Shown here piece after piece: positions 1 through 5,803 of a stretch of DNA of 11,712 nt. The stretch's first letter is position 1. Each line of letters opens with the position of its first letter. Where the stretch lies: NCBI GenBank assembly GCA_027345905.1, contig DAIETC010000188.1:1-11712 (forward strand), written 5' to 3'. A model generated the notes under the pieces. That model did not search any database and was not told the DNA's origin. It was given only the letters and a program-made list of their open reading frames with translations. The DNA is from Kineosporiaceae bacterium. GTDB taxonomy: Bacteria; Actinomycetota; Actinomycetes; Actinomycetales; Angustibacteraceae. The translations under genes were made by a program, and so were the position numbers.

Positions 1-17
1 GCCAGGTCGGTGGCAGA

Positions 18-1433
18 ATGCTTCACACCATGACCGGAGCCCGAACCCTCGCCGACAAGGTCTGGGAACGCCACGTCGTCCGGGCCGCCGATGGCGAGCC
101 CGACCTGCTCTACATCGACCTGCACCTGGTGCACGAGGTCACCAGCCCGCAGGCGTTCGACGGGCTGCGACTGGAAGGGCGCCGCGTCCGCCGTCCCGAC
201 CTGACGATCGCCACCGAGGACCACAACGTGCCCACGCTGCCGGGGCCGATCAGCGACCCCGTCTCACGCACCCAGCTGCACGCCCTGCGGACAAACTGTG
301 CAGAGTTCGGCGTCCGGCTGCATCCCATGGGTGACGCCGACCAGGGCATCGTGCACGTGATCGGTCCACAGCTGGGCCTGACCCAGCCAGGTATGACGAT
401 CGTCTGCGGTGACTCGCACACCTCGACGCACGGCGCGTTCGGCGCGTTGGCGTTCGGTATCGGCACGAGCGAGGTCGAGCACGTGCTCGCCACCCAGACG
501 TTGCCGCTCAAACCCTTCAAGACCATGGCGATCACCGTGGACAACGAGCTCCCGCCGGGCGTGAGCGCCAAGGATCTCGTGCTCGCGGTGATCGCCCAGA
601 TCGGCACCGGCGGCGGTCAGGGCTACGTGCTGGAGTACCGCGGCAGCGCGATCCGTTCGCTGTCGATGGAGGCGCGGATGACGGTGTGCAACATGTCCAT
701 CGAGGCGGGCGCGCGGGCCGGGATGATCGCTGCGGACGAGACGACGTTCGAGTACCTGAAGGGCCGCCCGCATGCCCCGGACGGTGCCCTGTGGGACGAG
801 GCGGTCCAGGCCTGGCGTGAGTTGGCCACCGACCCGGACGCCACCTTCGACGCTGAGGTCAGGATCGACGCGGCCGCCCTCGCTCCGTACGTCACGTGGG
901 GGACGAACCCGGGGCAGGGGCTGACGTTGGACTCGGCCGTGCCAGATCCTGCCGGCATCGCGGACGAGAACGAGCGCGCCTCCGCCGAGCGTGCCCTGGA
1001 GTACATGGGCCTGCGCGCCGGCACGCCGCTTCGCGACGTCGCCGTCGACGCGGTGTTTCTCGGGTCGTGCACCAACGGCCGAATCGAGGACCTGCGAGCC
1101 GCAGCCACCGTGCTCAAGGGGCGCCGAGTCAAGGAGGGTGTGCGGATGCTCGTCGTCCCCGGGTCGGCACAGGTGCGCCTGCAGGCCGAAGCGGAAGGTC
1201 TCGATGAGATCTTCCGTGCCGCCGGTGCGGACTGGCGCCTGGCCGGTTGTTCGATGTGTCTTGGCATGAACCCTGACCAGCTGGCCGCCGGCGAACGCTG
1301 CGCATCGACGTCAAACCGCAACTTCGAGGGCCGGCAGGGCAAGGGTGGGCGAACCCACCTGGTCTCACCGCTGGTCGCCGCCGCCACCGCGGTGCGCGGC
1401 ACCCTGTCCGCACCCTGCGACCTGAGCGACTGA
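18..1433 (+). CDS. leuC: 3-isopropylmalate dehydratase large subunit
   Basis: With LeuD this forms isopropylmalate isomerase, converting 2-isopropylmalate to 3-isopropylmalate in cytoplasmic leucine synthesis. The 471-residue protein is collinear with the aconitase-family large subunit. It opens with TLADKVWERHVV, has the CGDSHTSTHGAFGALAFGIG block, and carries the three [4Fe-4S] ligands Cys351 (in GSCTNGR), Cys411 and Cys414 (in GCSMCLGMNPD). These align with the E. coli LeuC ligands at 347/407/410. The C-terminal STSNRNFEGRQG block is also present. The start at 18 has GGTGG at 9-13, four bases upstream; an in-frame ATG at 30 gives a protein closer to the usual length and cannot be excluded. 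leuD follows after 10 bases, so the two are surely co-transcribed. Only 17 upstream bases are visible, so the promoter and any leucine-responsive regulator lie outside the window. Confidence 0.97.
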   Translation: MLHTMTGARTLADKVWERHVVRAADGEPDLLYIDLHLVHEVTSPQAFDGLRLEGRRVRRPDLTIATEDHNVPTLPGPISDPVSRTQLHALRTNCAEFGVRLHPMGDADQGIVHVIGPQLGLTQPGMTIVCGDSHTSTHGAFGALAFGIGTSEVEHVLATQTLPLKPFKTMAITVDNELPPGVSAKDLVLAVIAQIGTGGGQGYVLEYRGSAIRSLSMEARMTVCNMSIEAGARAGMIAADETTFEYLKGRPHAPDGALWDEAVQAWRELATDPDATFDAEVRIDAAALAPYVTWGTNPGQGLTLDSAVPDPAGIADENERASAERALEYMGLRAGTPLRDVAVDAVFLGSCTNGRIEDLRAAATVLKGRRVKEGVRMLVVPGSAQVRLQAEAEGLDEIFRAAGADWRLAGCSMCLGMNPDQLAAGERCASTSNRNFEGRQGKGGRTHLVSPLVAAATAVRGTLSAPCDLSD

Positions 1434-1443
1434 GAGGCCACCA

Positions 1444-2037
1444 ATGGACGCGTTCACCACTCACACAGGCGTCGGCGTCCCGTTGCGTCGAAGCAACGTC
1501 GACACCGACCAGATCATCCCCGCGGTCTATCTCAAGCGAGTGACGCGCACCGGGTTCGAGGACGGTTTGTTCTCGGCGTGGCGCGGCGAACCCGACTTCG
1601 TTCTCAACCAGCCGGCCTTTGCGGCTGGGAGCGTCCTGGTCGCGGGCCCGGACTTCGGCACCGGTTCGTCGAGGGAGCACGCGGTCTGGGCCCTGCTGAA
1701 CTACGGCTTTCGCGTGGTGATCAGCTCGCGTTTCGGCGACATCTTCCGCGGCAACAGCGGCAAGCAGGGGCTGTTGACGGCCCAGGTCGCCCAGAACGAC
1801 GTCGAGCTGCTGTGGAAGCTGCTCGAGAACGAACCGGGGACCCACGTCACCGTCGACCTGCACAGCAAGACGGTGCAGGCCAAGGACATCACCTGCCGCT
1901 TCGAGGTGGACGACTACACCCGTTGGCGTCTTCTCGAGGGACTCGACGACGTCGGGCTGACTCTGGGCCATGTGGACGACATCGAGACTTTCGAGGCTCG
2001 CCGCCCGCCGTGGCTGCCAGTGACCACACGACCCTGA
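1444..2037 (+). CDS. leuD: 3-isopropylmalate dehydratase small subunit
   Basis: This is the small, swivel-domain partner of LeuC, completing the active site of isopropylmalate isomerase in leucine synthesis. At 197 residues it has the normal length. Diagnostic blocks are RSNVDTDQIIPAVYLKRV near residue 16, GPDFGTGSSREHAVWALLNY near residue 69, and SSRFGDIFRGNSGKQGLL near residue 95. The GSSREH loop contacts the substrate carboxylate in this family. The ATG at 1444 is preceded by a purine-rich AGAGG just after the leuC stop, so translation is probably coupled to leuC. The downstream 39 bases hold only a weak 5-bp dyad around the stop codon and no convincing terminator. Confidence 0.97.
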   Translation: MDAFTTHTGVGVPLRRSNVDTDQIIPAVYLKRVTRTGFEDGLFSAWRGEPDFVLNQPAFAAGSVLVAGPDFGTGSSREHAVWALLNYGFRVVISSRFGDIFRGNSGKQGLLTAQVAQNDVELLWKLLENEPGTHVTVDLHSKTVQAKDITCRFEVDDYTRWRLLEGLDDVGLTLGHVDDIETFEARRPPWLPVTTRP

Positions 2038-2076
2038 CCAGGTCGGGCCCGCGCGTGAAGCTGTCAGCTGCATGAT

Positions 2077-2331
2077 GTGTCCATGGCGCCCATCCCCAGC
2101 GGCGAGTCGTTACCCGATGATGCGCAGCGTTTTGCGGACGAGATTCGCCTTGTGCAGCAACGGATTCAGCGCCTCGCTTTAACTTCGGCCTGCGCTGCGG
2201 CATGGTCGCGCGAGCTACGTCGTGCGGTGCAGGCCGGGCGACATGACATCACCGAAGGGCGTGTGCTGTTGGGCCGTCTGGCGTCGAAACTGGCTGAGCT
2301 CGAGGTCGGTCTGGGCGGTTCGGGGCGGTAA
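2077..2331 (+). CDS. Small uncharacterised protein with two TTA codons
   Basis: I do not recognise this 84-residue protein. It is hydrophilic, Arg/Glu/Ala/Leu-rich and probably all-helical: after a short Pro/Ser N-terminus come two predicted helices, about residues 15-52 (FADEIRLVQQRIQRL onward) and 57-78 (ITEGRVLLGRLASKLAELEV), with heptad-like spacing. There is no signal peptide or membrane segment, and a single Cys. The first possible start is GTG at 2077; an in-frame ATG at 2083 is an equally good choice, and neither has a clear ribosome site. Codon use differs from its neighbours: codons 12 and 35 are TTA, and by hand count only about 70% of third positions are G or C. It lies 39 bases after leuD and before the hup promoter, so it may be the last leu-operon gene or a separate unit. 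The clean reading frame makes it probably real, but this is not certain. Confidence 0.55.
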   Translation: MSMAPIPSGESLPDDAQRFADEIRLVQQRIQRLALTSACAAAWSRELRRAVQAGRHDITEGRVLLGRLASKLAELEVGLGGSGR

Positions 2332-2368
2332 ATCGCCTGCGACACAACACCTAGAGAGTGTGTCGTGG

Positions 2369-2398
2369 TTGGACGAGCGCCCCTCGTGGTCCTACCGT
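2369..2398 (+). promoter_or_regulatory. Candidate hup promoter (TTGGAC-18-TACCGT)
   Basis: TTGGAC at 2369-2374 and TACCGT at 2393-2398 are separated by 18 bases. This fits the actinobacterial housekeeping pattern TTGAC-like, 17-18 bases, TANNNT. Transcription would start near 2405, leaving a leader of about 75 bases before the hup start at 2479. The call rests on pattern matching only. Confidence 0.4.
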
Positions 2399-2402
2399 CG
2401 TT

Positions 2403-2432
2403 GTCACGCCGGGATTTCCCGGCACCAGTGAC
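2403..2432 (+). promoter_or_regulatory. Stem-loop at the 5' end of the predicted hup leader
   Basis: GCCGGG (2408-2413) and CCCGGC (2418-2423) pair around an ATTT loop. An outer GTCAC (2403-2407) pairs with GTGAC (2428-2432) across a 4-base bulge. The structure would sit at the extreme 5' end of a transcript from the candidate promoter just upstream, where stem-loops commonly protect mRNA. A further 7-bp dyad, CGACACA/TGTGTCG, lies upstream at 2340-2365. Confidence 0.4.
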
Positions 2433-2478
2433 CGGCTGGGCAGACGGCCCGGCACACCTCTTCTGGAAGGAAGACGCC

Positions 2479-3252
2479 GTGAACAAGGGACAGTTGGTCG
2501 TCGCTCTCGAGAATCGACTGGGGAGCCGAAAGGCTGCCGCCGAGGCTCTGGAGGCCGTGGTCGACACGATCACCATGACGGTGGCGAAGGGCGAGAAGGT
2601 GGCCATCACCGGATTCGGTACGTTCGAGCGGGCCGCTCGTGCTGCGCGCACCGGTCGCAACCCGCGTACCGGCCAGCCCGTGAAGATCAAGCGGACGTCG
2701 GTGCCGCGCTTTCGGGCCGGAACCGCGTTCAAGCAGGTCACCTCCGATGCCAAGGCGCTGCGGGCGTTCACGTCCGTAGCGGCCGCACGCGCCGCTTCGG
2801 CCACGACCGGTGCAGCTGCTCGCGTCGTAGGTGTGCGGGCCGGGGGGATGACGACCCGCAAGGCGACCACTGCGGCGAACGGGAGGGCGCGCACGACCTC
2901 CGCCGCCAAGGCCGCGACCAAGGCGACAGCCCGCAAGGCGGCCCCTGCCAAGACCGCGGCGGCCAAGACGCTCGCAAAGAAGACCACGGTGAAGGCCACC
3001 ACCAAGACCGCGGCAGCCAAGACGCTCGCGAGCAAGGCCACCGCGAGCAAGGCCACCGCGAGCAAGGCCACCGCGAGCAAGGCCACCGCGAGCAAGGCCA
3101 CGGCCAGCAAGGCCACCGCGGGACGCGCGCTGGCCAAGAAGAGCACCCCCACGCCGGCGAAGCGGGTCGCTGCCAAGACTGTGGCCAAGAAGACCACGGC
3201 TCGCACGGCGCCAGCCAAGGCAACGAGCAAGCGAGCCACGAAGAAGTCCTGA
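2479..3252 (+). CDS. hup: HU-type nucleoid protein with long basic tail (HupB/HupS type)
   Basis: A histone-like DNA-binding protein that bends and compacts the chromosome. From the GTG at 2479 it has 257 residues. Residues 1-90 are a complete HU fold: MNKGQLVVALENRLG, the GFGTFE turn near residue 46, and the DNA-intercalating arm GRNPRTGQPVKIKR with Pro63. Residues 91-130 form an Ala/Arg-rich linker with few lysines. Residues 131-257 are a Lys/Ala/Thr-rich tail resembling histone H1, including six SKATA repeats (185-214). Such tails are typical of actinobacterial HupB/HupS, and this one is longer than the roughly 214-residue mycobacterial protein. GGAAGGAAG at 2465-2473, five bases before the GTG, fixes the start; the frame is open further upstream to 2365, but that stretch contains the candidate promoter. 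The gene is probably monocistronic and ends before a strong hairpin. Confidence 0.95.
   Translation: MNKGQLVVALENRLGSRKAAAEALEAVVDTITMTVAKGEKVAITGFGTFERAARAARTGRNPRTGQPVKIKRTSVPRFRAGTAFKQVTSDAKALRAFTSVAAARAASATTGAAARVVGVRAGGMTTRKATTAANGRARTTSAAKAATKATARKAAPAKTAAAKTLAKKTTVKATTKTAAAKTLASKATASKATASKATASKATASKATASKATAGRALAKKSTPTPAKRVAAKTVAKKTTARTAPAKATSKRATKKS
3031..3120 (+). repeat. Six tandem 15-bp repeats in the hup tail
   Basis: Six head-to-tail copies of AGCAAGGCCACCGCG encode SKATA each time. Copies 1-4 and 6 are identical; copy 5 (3091-3105) ends CGGCC. The near identity at silent positions points to recent slippage or unequal crossing-over, so copy number probably varies between strains. 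There are no spacers between copies. Confidence 0.95.
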
Positions 3253-3262
3253 GCGGCGGCGC

Positions 3263-3310
3263 GACGCAGCACCGAGCCGACGCCCGCGCGGGGCGCCTCG
3301 GTGCTGCGTC
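3263..3310 (+). terminator. Hairpin between hup and murA, probable terminator
   Basis: A perfect 14-bp inverted repeat pairs 3263-3276 (GACGCAGCACCGAG) with 3297-3310. Inside it an extra stem, CGCCC (3281-3285) with GGGCG (3291-3295), closes a 5-base loop. It begins 10 bases after the hup stop. No U-tract follows, as is common for actinobacterial terminators. It ends only 11 bases before the murA ATG, so it could alternatively act as a leader or attenuator for murA. Confidence 0.65.
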
Positions 3311-3321
3311 AGACTGTCGAC

Positions 3322-4638
3322 ATGACTGACGTGCTGACAGTGAACGGCGGCCAACCCCTGGTCGGCGAGATTACGGTCCGCGGGGCCAAGAACCTGGTGT
3401 CCAAGGCCATGGTTGCCGCCCTGCTCGGCGAGGGAGTCAGTCGCCTGCGCGGTGTGCCCGAGATCGCGGATGTCCGCATCGTCTCAGGGCTGCTGGAGCT
3501 GCACGGTGTGGCCGTGTCGGCCGGGGACGTCGACGGTGAGCTGGTCTTCGACCCGACCAACGTCGAGCGGGCGCATGTCGCGGACATCGACGCCCACGCC
3601 GGTTCCAGCCGGATTCCGATCCTACTGTGTGGCCCGTTGCTGCACCGCCTGGGTGAGGCCTTCATTCCCGACCTTGGCGGTTGTCGGATCGGTGAACGAC
3701 CGATCAACTATCACCTCGATGTGCTGCGGCAGTTCGGCGCCGTGGTCGACAAGCGCCCAGAGGGGTTGCACATCCGAGCGCCGCAGCGGCTGCAGGGCAC
3801 CCGGCTGGAGCTGCCGTACCCCAGCGTGGGCACGACCGAGCAGGTCCTGCTCACCGCAGTTCGCGCCCAGGGGCTGACCGAGCTGCGCAACGCGGCGATC
3901 GAACCCGAGATCATGGACCTGATCGCCGTCCTGCAGAAGATGGGCGCGATCATCAGCGTGGACACCGACCGGGTGTTGCGCATCGAGGGTGTCGACGCGC
4001 TGACCGGCTACACCCACCGCCCGATCAACGACCGGATCGAGGCGGGTTCGTGGGCCTGCGCGGCATTCGCGACCCAGGGCGACATCTACGTCAAGGGGGC
4101 CAGCCAGCCCGAGATGATGACCTTCCTGAACGTCTTTCGCAAGATCGGCGGCGCCTTCGAGGTCGACGACCTGGGTATCAGGTTCTGGCGCGAGGGCGAC
4201 GCCCAGCGTTCGCTCGTCCTGGAAACGGACGTTCACCCGGGTTTCATGACGGACTGGCAGCAGCCGCTGGTCGTGGCGCTGACCCAGACCAGCGGCCTGT
4301 CGATCATCCACGAGACGGTCTACGAGAACCGGTTGGGCTTCACGCAGGCCTTGAACGAGATGGGGGCCACGATCGCGCTGTACCGCGAGTGCCTGGGCGG
4401 CCTGGCCTGCCGGTTCGGCCAGCGCAACTTCCTGCACTCCGCGGTGGTGCCCGGGCCGACCAAGCTGCACGCGGCGCAGATCACCGTGCCCGACCTGCGC
4501 GGAGGTTTCAGCTACCTCATCGCCGCGCTGGCCGCCGAGGGCAGCTCACGGGTGCACGGCGTCGACCTGATCTACCGCGGCTACGAACGGTTTCAGGACA
4601 AGCTGGACGCGCTCGGGGCGCAGTACGCGATCGAATAG
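3322..4638 (+). CDS. murA: MurA-family UDP-GlcNAc enolpyruvyl transferase
   Basis: Transfers enolpyruvate from phosphoenolpyruvate to UDP-N-acetylglucosamine, the first committed step of cytoplasmic peptidoglycan synthesis. The 438 residues match the family length and twofold EPSP-synthase fold. Key residues are present: Lys23-Asn24 in RGAKN, the catalytic and fosfomycin-target Cys121 in DLGGCRIGERP, Asp311 in GFMTDWQQPL, and Arg393 in VPDLRGG, equivalent to E. coli K22, N23, C115, D305 and R397. The block after GAKN reads LVSKAMVAALL instead of the usual AALPILAA, which marks a divergent subfamily; many actinobacteria carry more than one MurA homologue, so this need not be the only copy. I chose the ATG at 3322. 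An in-frame GTG at 3301 lies within the right arm of the upstream hairpin and adds seven non-conserved residues. No good ribosome site is visible. Confidence 0.9.
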   Translation: MTDVLTVNGGQPLVGEITVRGAKNLVSKAMVAALLGEGVSRLRGVPEIADVRIVSGLLELHGVAVSAGDVDGELVFDPTNVERAHVADIDAHAGSSRIPILLCGPLLHRLGEAFIPDLGGCRIGERPINYHLDVLRQFGAVVDKRPEGLHIRAPQRLQGTRLELPYPSVGTTEQVLLTAVRAQGLTELRNAAIEPEIMDLIAVLQKMGAIISVDTDRVLRIEGVDALTGYTHRPINDRIEAGSWACAAFATQGDIYVKGASQPEMMTFLNVFRKIGGAFEVDDLGIRFWREGDAQRSLVLETDVHPGFMTDWQQPLVVALTQTSGLSIIHETVYENRLGFTQALNEMGATIALYRECLGGLACRFGQRNFLHSAVVPGPTKLHAAQITVPDLRGGFSYLIAALAAEGSSRVHGVDLIYRGYERFQDKLDALGAQYAIE

Positions 4639-4660
4639 GGCTGCAGCTGGCCGTGTCGGC

Positions 4661-4721
4661 GCCGAGATCGCAAGTTCTGGGCACTTCGGCGCCCAAAGTG
4701 CCCAGAACTTGCGATCTCGGC
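4661..4721. terminator. Perfect 26-bp inverted repeat in a convergent gap
   Basis: Left arm 4661-4686 and right arm 4696-4721 are perfectly complementary over 26 bp, with a 9-base loop CGGCGCCCA. It lies 22 bases after the murA stop and 15 bases before the stop of the facing minus-strand gene, so it can serve as a terminator on both strands. Each arm is about 58% G+C, clearly below the local average. The length and perfection exceed what termination needs, so it may be a copy of a dispersed palindromic repeat. Confidence 0.8.
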
Positions 4722-4736
4722 CGGGACGTCGGCCCT

Positions 4737-4928
4737 TCAGATGCCGACCAGGCGCAGGGCGACGATCTCACCGTCGAGCAGGTCGACGCTTAGGCGCTGC
4801 CCAACCCGAAGCAGCCGCAGCCGGCTGCGCGCGAAGGCTTGGGGCCCAAATGGCAGGCGGCGCCCGTCGTCGAGCAGCACACTGCCGGACGCCGAGGCTT
4901 GGTCGAACTCGTGGACGCTTGCCTGCAC
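4737..4928 (-). CDS. Small cold-shock-like protein downstream of cofC
   Basis: A 63-residue frame opens with GTG at 4928, ten bases after the cofC stop. Its start, VHEFDQASASGSVLLDDGRR, followed by LPFGPQAFA, LRLLRVGQRLSVDL and GEIVALRL, resembles the strand order of cold-shock/OB-fold domains (compare xVKxFDxxxGxGxIxxDDG). I recall similar short proteins in actinobacteria near these genes, but the family name is not certain. If real it would be a cytoplasmic nucleic-acid-binding or structural OB-fold protein. It probably shares an mRNA with cofC, and the ribosome site is weak. The same frame stays open into cofC, but only the part after 4928 looks like a protein. It ends 15 bases before the large palindrome. 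Confidence 0.65.
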   Translation of the reverse strand: MQASVHEFDQASASGSVLLDDGRRLPFGPQAFARSRLRLLRVGQRLSVDLLDGEIVALRLVGI

Positions 4929-4938
4929 CCGGGCCAGG

Positions 4939-5691
4939 CTACTGCGACAGGGGGCCGGCTTCGCAGGCGCTACCAGCGAGGTGGCCGGACCCGCGGAACG
5001 TCTCATGCGCCGTGGCCAGCGCCGAGCGCGTCCGGGGTCCCAGCCCGAGCGCGGCCGCGGACCGTAGGTCCCCCAAGGTGTCGACGTCGCGGCGCAGCCG
5101 GGGAAGCTGCAGGTCGAGTCGAACGGCCCCCAGGCCCTGGTGCCGCGCCGCTGAGCCAGTACCGAAAGCGAACGGCAGCCGGCCCGGGCGCCGGCCCGTG
5201 AGCAGTACGGTGCCGGTCTCGTCGGCGTCGGCCACGAAGGCCAGCCGATGGTGTCGGGCGGCCTCCAGGGCCATCTGCAGGTCACCCGGCGTCAAGGCCG
5301 GCAGGTCCGCGAGCAGGACGGCGACCGGACTGGTGGCCGCCAGCCGATCGGCGTGGGCCAGCCCGGCGCCCACCGCGGCGCCCAGCCCGTCGGCGTCGTC
5401 ACCGCGCAGCCCGTCGGCGTTGTCACCGCCCAGCCCGCGGGCGTCGTCCGCGATGACGATGTCACCGGCGGCCGACGCGGCGACGGCCACCACCTGGTCG
5501 CTCGTCACCACGATCCGGTGCCGCACCAGGGCGCAGGACCGCACCGCAGCCAAGGCGTCCAGGGCCATCGCCCGCGCCAGGCCGGCGTGTTGCACCCCCG
5601 GGGGAGCGAGCAGACGCGACTTGGCGAACTCGCCCCGCTGCACGGGCAGCACCAGGGTCCAGAGCGCTGGGACGGGCGGCTGCTGCTGCAT
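4939..5691 (-). CDS. cofC: F420 guanylyltransferase (CofC/FbiD family)
   Basis: Couples GTP to 2-phospholactate (archaeal CofC) or phosphoenolpyruvate (mycobacterial FbiD), making the activated side chain of coenzyme F420; the substrate here is inferred, with phosphoenolpyruvate more likely in an actinobacterium. The 250-residue protein has the nucleotidyltransferase blocks VQRGEFAKSRL (17-27), VAVLLADLPALTPGDL (123-138, with Asp129), VADADETGT (153-161), LPFAFGTGSAARH (172-184) and DVDTLGDL (202-209). The ATG at 5691 gives the expected N-terminus. An oddity is residues 80-104, where an 8-residue unit (ADDARGLG, GDNADGLR, GDDADGLG) is tandemly repeated before the helix AAVGAGL, lengthening a loop. 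Mycobacterium tuberculosis fbiD lies in the equivalent neighbourhood between leuCD-hupB and gpsA-ddl. plsC diverges 112 bases away, and the cold-shock-like gene follows. Confidence 0.9.
   Translation of the reverse strand: MQQQPPVPALWTLVLPVQRGEFAKSRLLAPPGVQHAGLARAMALDALAAVRSCALVRHRIVVTSDQVVAVAASAAGDIVIADDARGLGGDNADGLRGDDADGLGAAVGAGLAHADRLAATSPVAVLLADLPALTPGDLQMALEAARHHRLAFVADADETGTVLLTGRRPGRLPFAFGTGSAARHQGLGAVRLDLQLPRLRRDVDTLGDLRSAAALGLGPRTRSALATAHETFRGSGHLAGSACEAGPLSQ
5383..5454. repeat. Three 24-bp tandem repeats within cofC
   Basis: Units 5383-5406 and 5407-5430 differ at two positions. The third, 5431-5454, is more diverged at its end. Each begins CAGCCCG on the plus strand and keeps the cofC reading frame, adding 8 residues per copy at about residues 80-104. 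Confidence 0.85.
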
Positions 5692-5721
5692 GCGCCGATG
5701 CTCTCAGGGGTCCGCATCGCC

Positions 5722-5751
5722 TCGACAACCCCCGTGCGCACCGGGGAGGAT
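5722..5751 (+). promoter_or_regulatory. Candidate plsC-gpsA promoter (TCGACA-18-GAGGAT)
   Basis: TCGACA at 5722-5727 and GAGGAT at 5746-5751 are 18 bases apart. Each is one base from the streptomycete housekeeping pattern TTGACA/TAGGAT. The spacer holds a near-perfect dyad at 5730-5746, CCCC-GTGC/GCAC-C-GGGG, which could be a binding site overlapping the promoter. Transcription would start near 5758. Confidence 0.35.
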
Positions 5752-5754
5752 GCT

Positions 5755-5782
5755 GGCTCGCCCCCTCACTGGTGGGCGAGCC
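5755..5782. promoter_or_regulatory. 9-bp dyad upstream of plsC
   Basis: GGCTCGCCC (5755-5763) and GGGCGAGCC (5774-5782) form a perfect 9-bp inverted repeat around 10 bases, ending 21 bases before the plsC start. It can be read as a DNA operator between divergent cofC and plsC or as a hairpin at the 5' end of plsC mRNA, leaving the GGAG ribosome site (5795-5798) free. No regulator can be named. Confidence 0.45.
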
Positions 5783-5803
5783 GAGCGACGGACTGGAGAC
5801 TGC

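Noticed and set aside
2029..2045. CGACC/GGTCG dyad around the leuD stop as a terminator
   Set aside because: The stem is only 5 bp and has no U-tract; too weak to call.
2365..2478. Upstream start for hup giving a 295-residue protein
   Set aside because: The added segment overlaps the candidate promoter and stem-loop and precedes the strong GGAAGGAAG ribosome site; HU proteins begin MNKxxLV, which matches 2479.
3031..3120. Short direct repeats that might suggest a CRISPR array
   Set aside because: The 15-bp units are contiguous with no spacers, keep the hup reading frame and encode SKATA; this is a coding tandem repeat.
2166..3354. Minus-strand frames of over 300 codons opposite hup
   Set aside because: They are Ala/Val/Leu- or Arg/Gly-rich repeats that mirror the Lys/Ala tail codons; the tandem repeat keeps the opposite frames open artificially.
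4709..5803. N-terminal extension of the plsC frame by over 350 codons
   Set aside because: The extension is antisense to cofC and the cold-shock-like gene and is Arg/Ser/Ala/Pro-rich without domains. The GTG at 5804 has a GGAG site and begins the recognisable protein.
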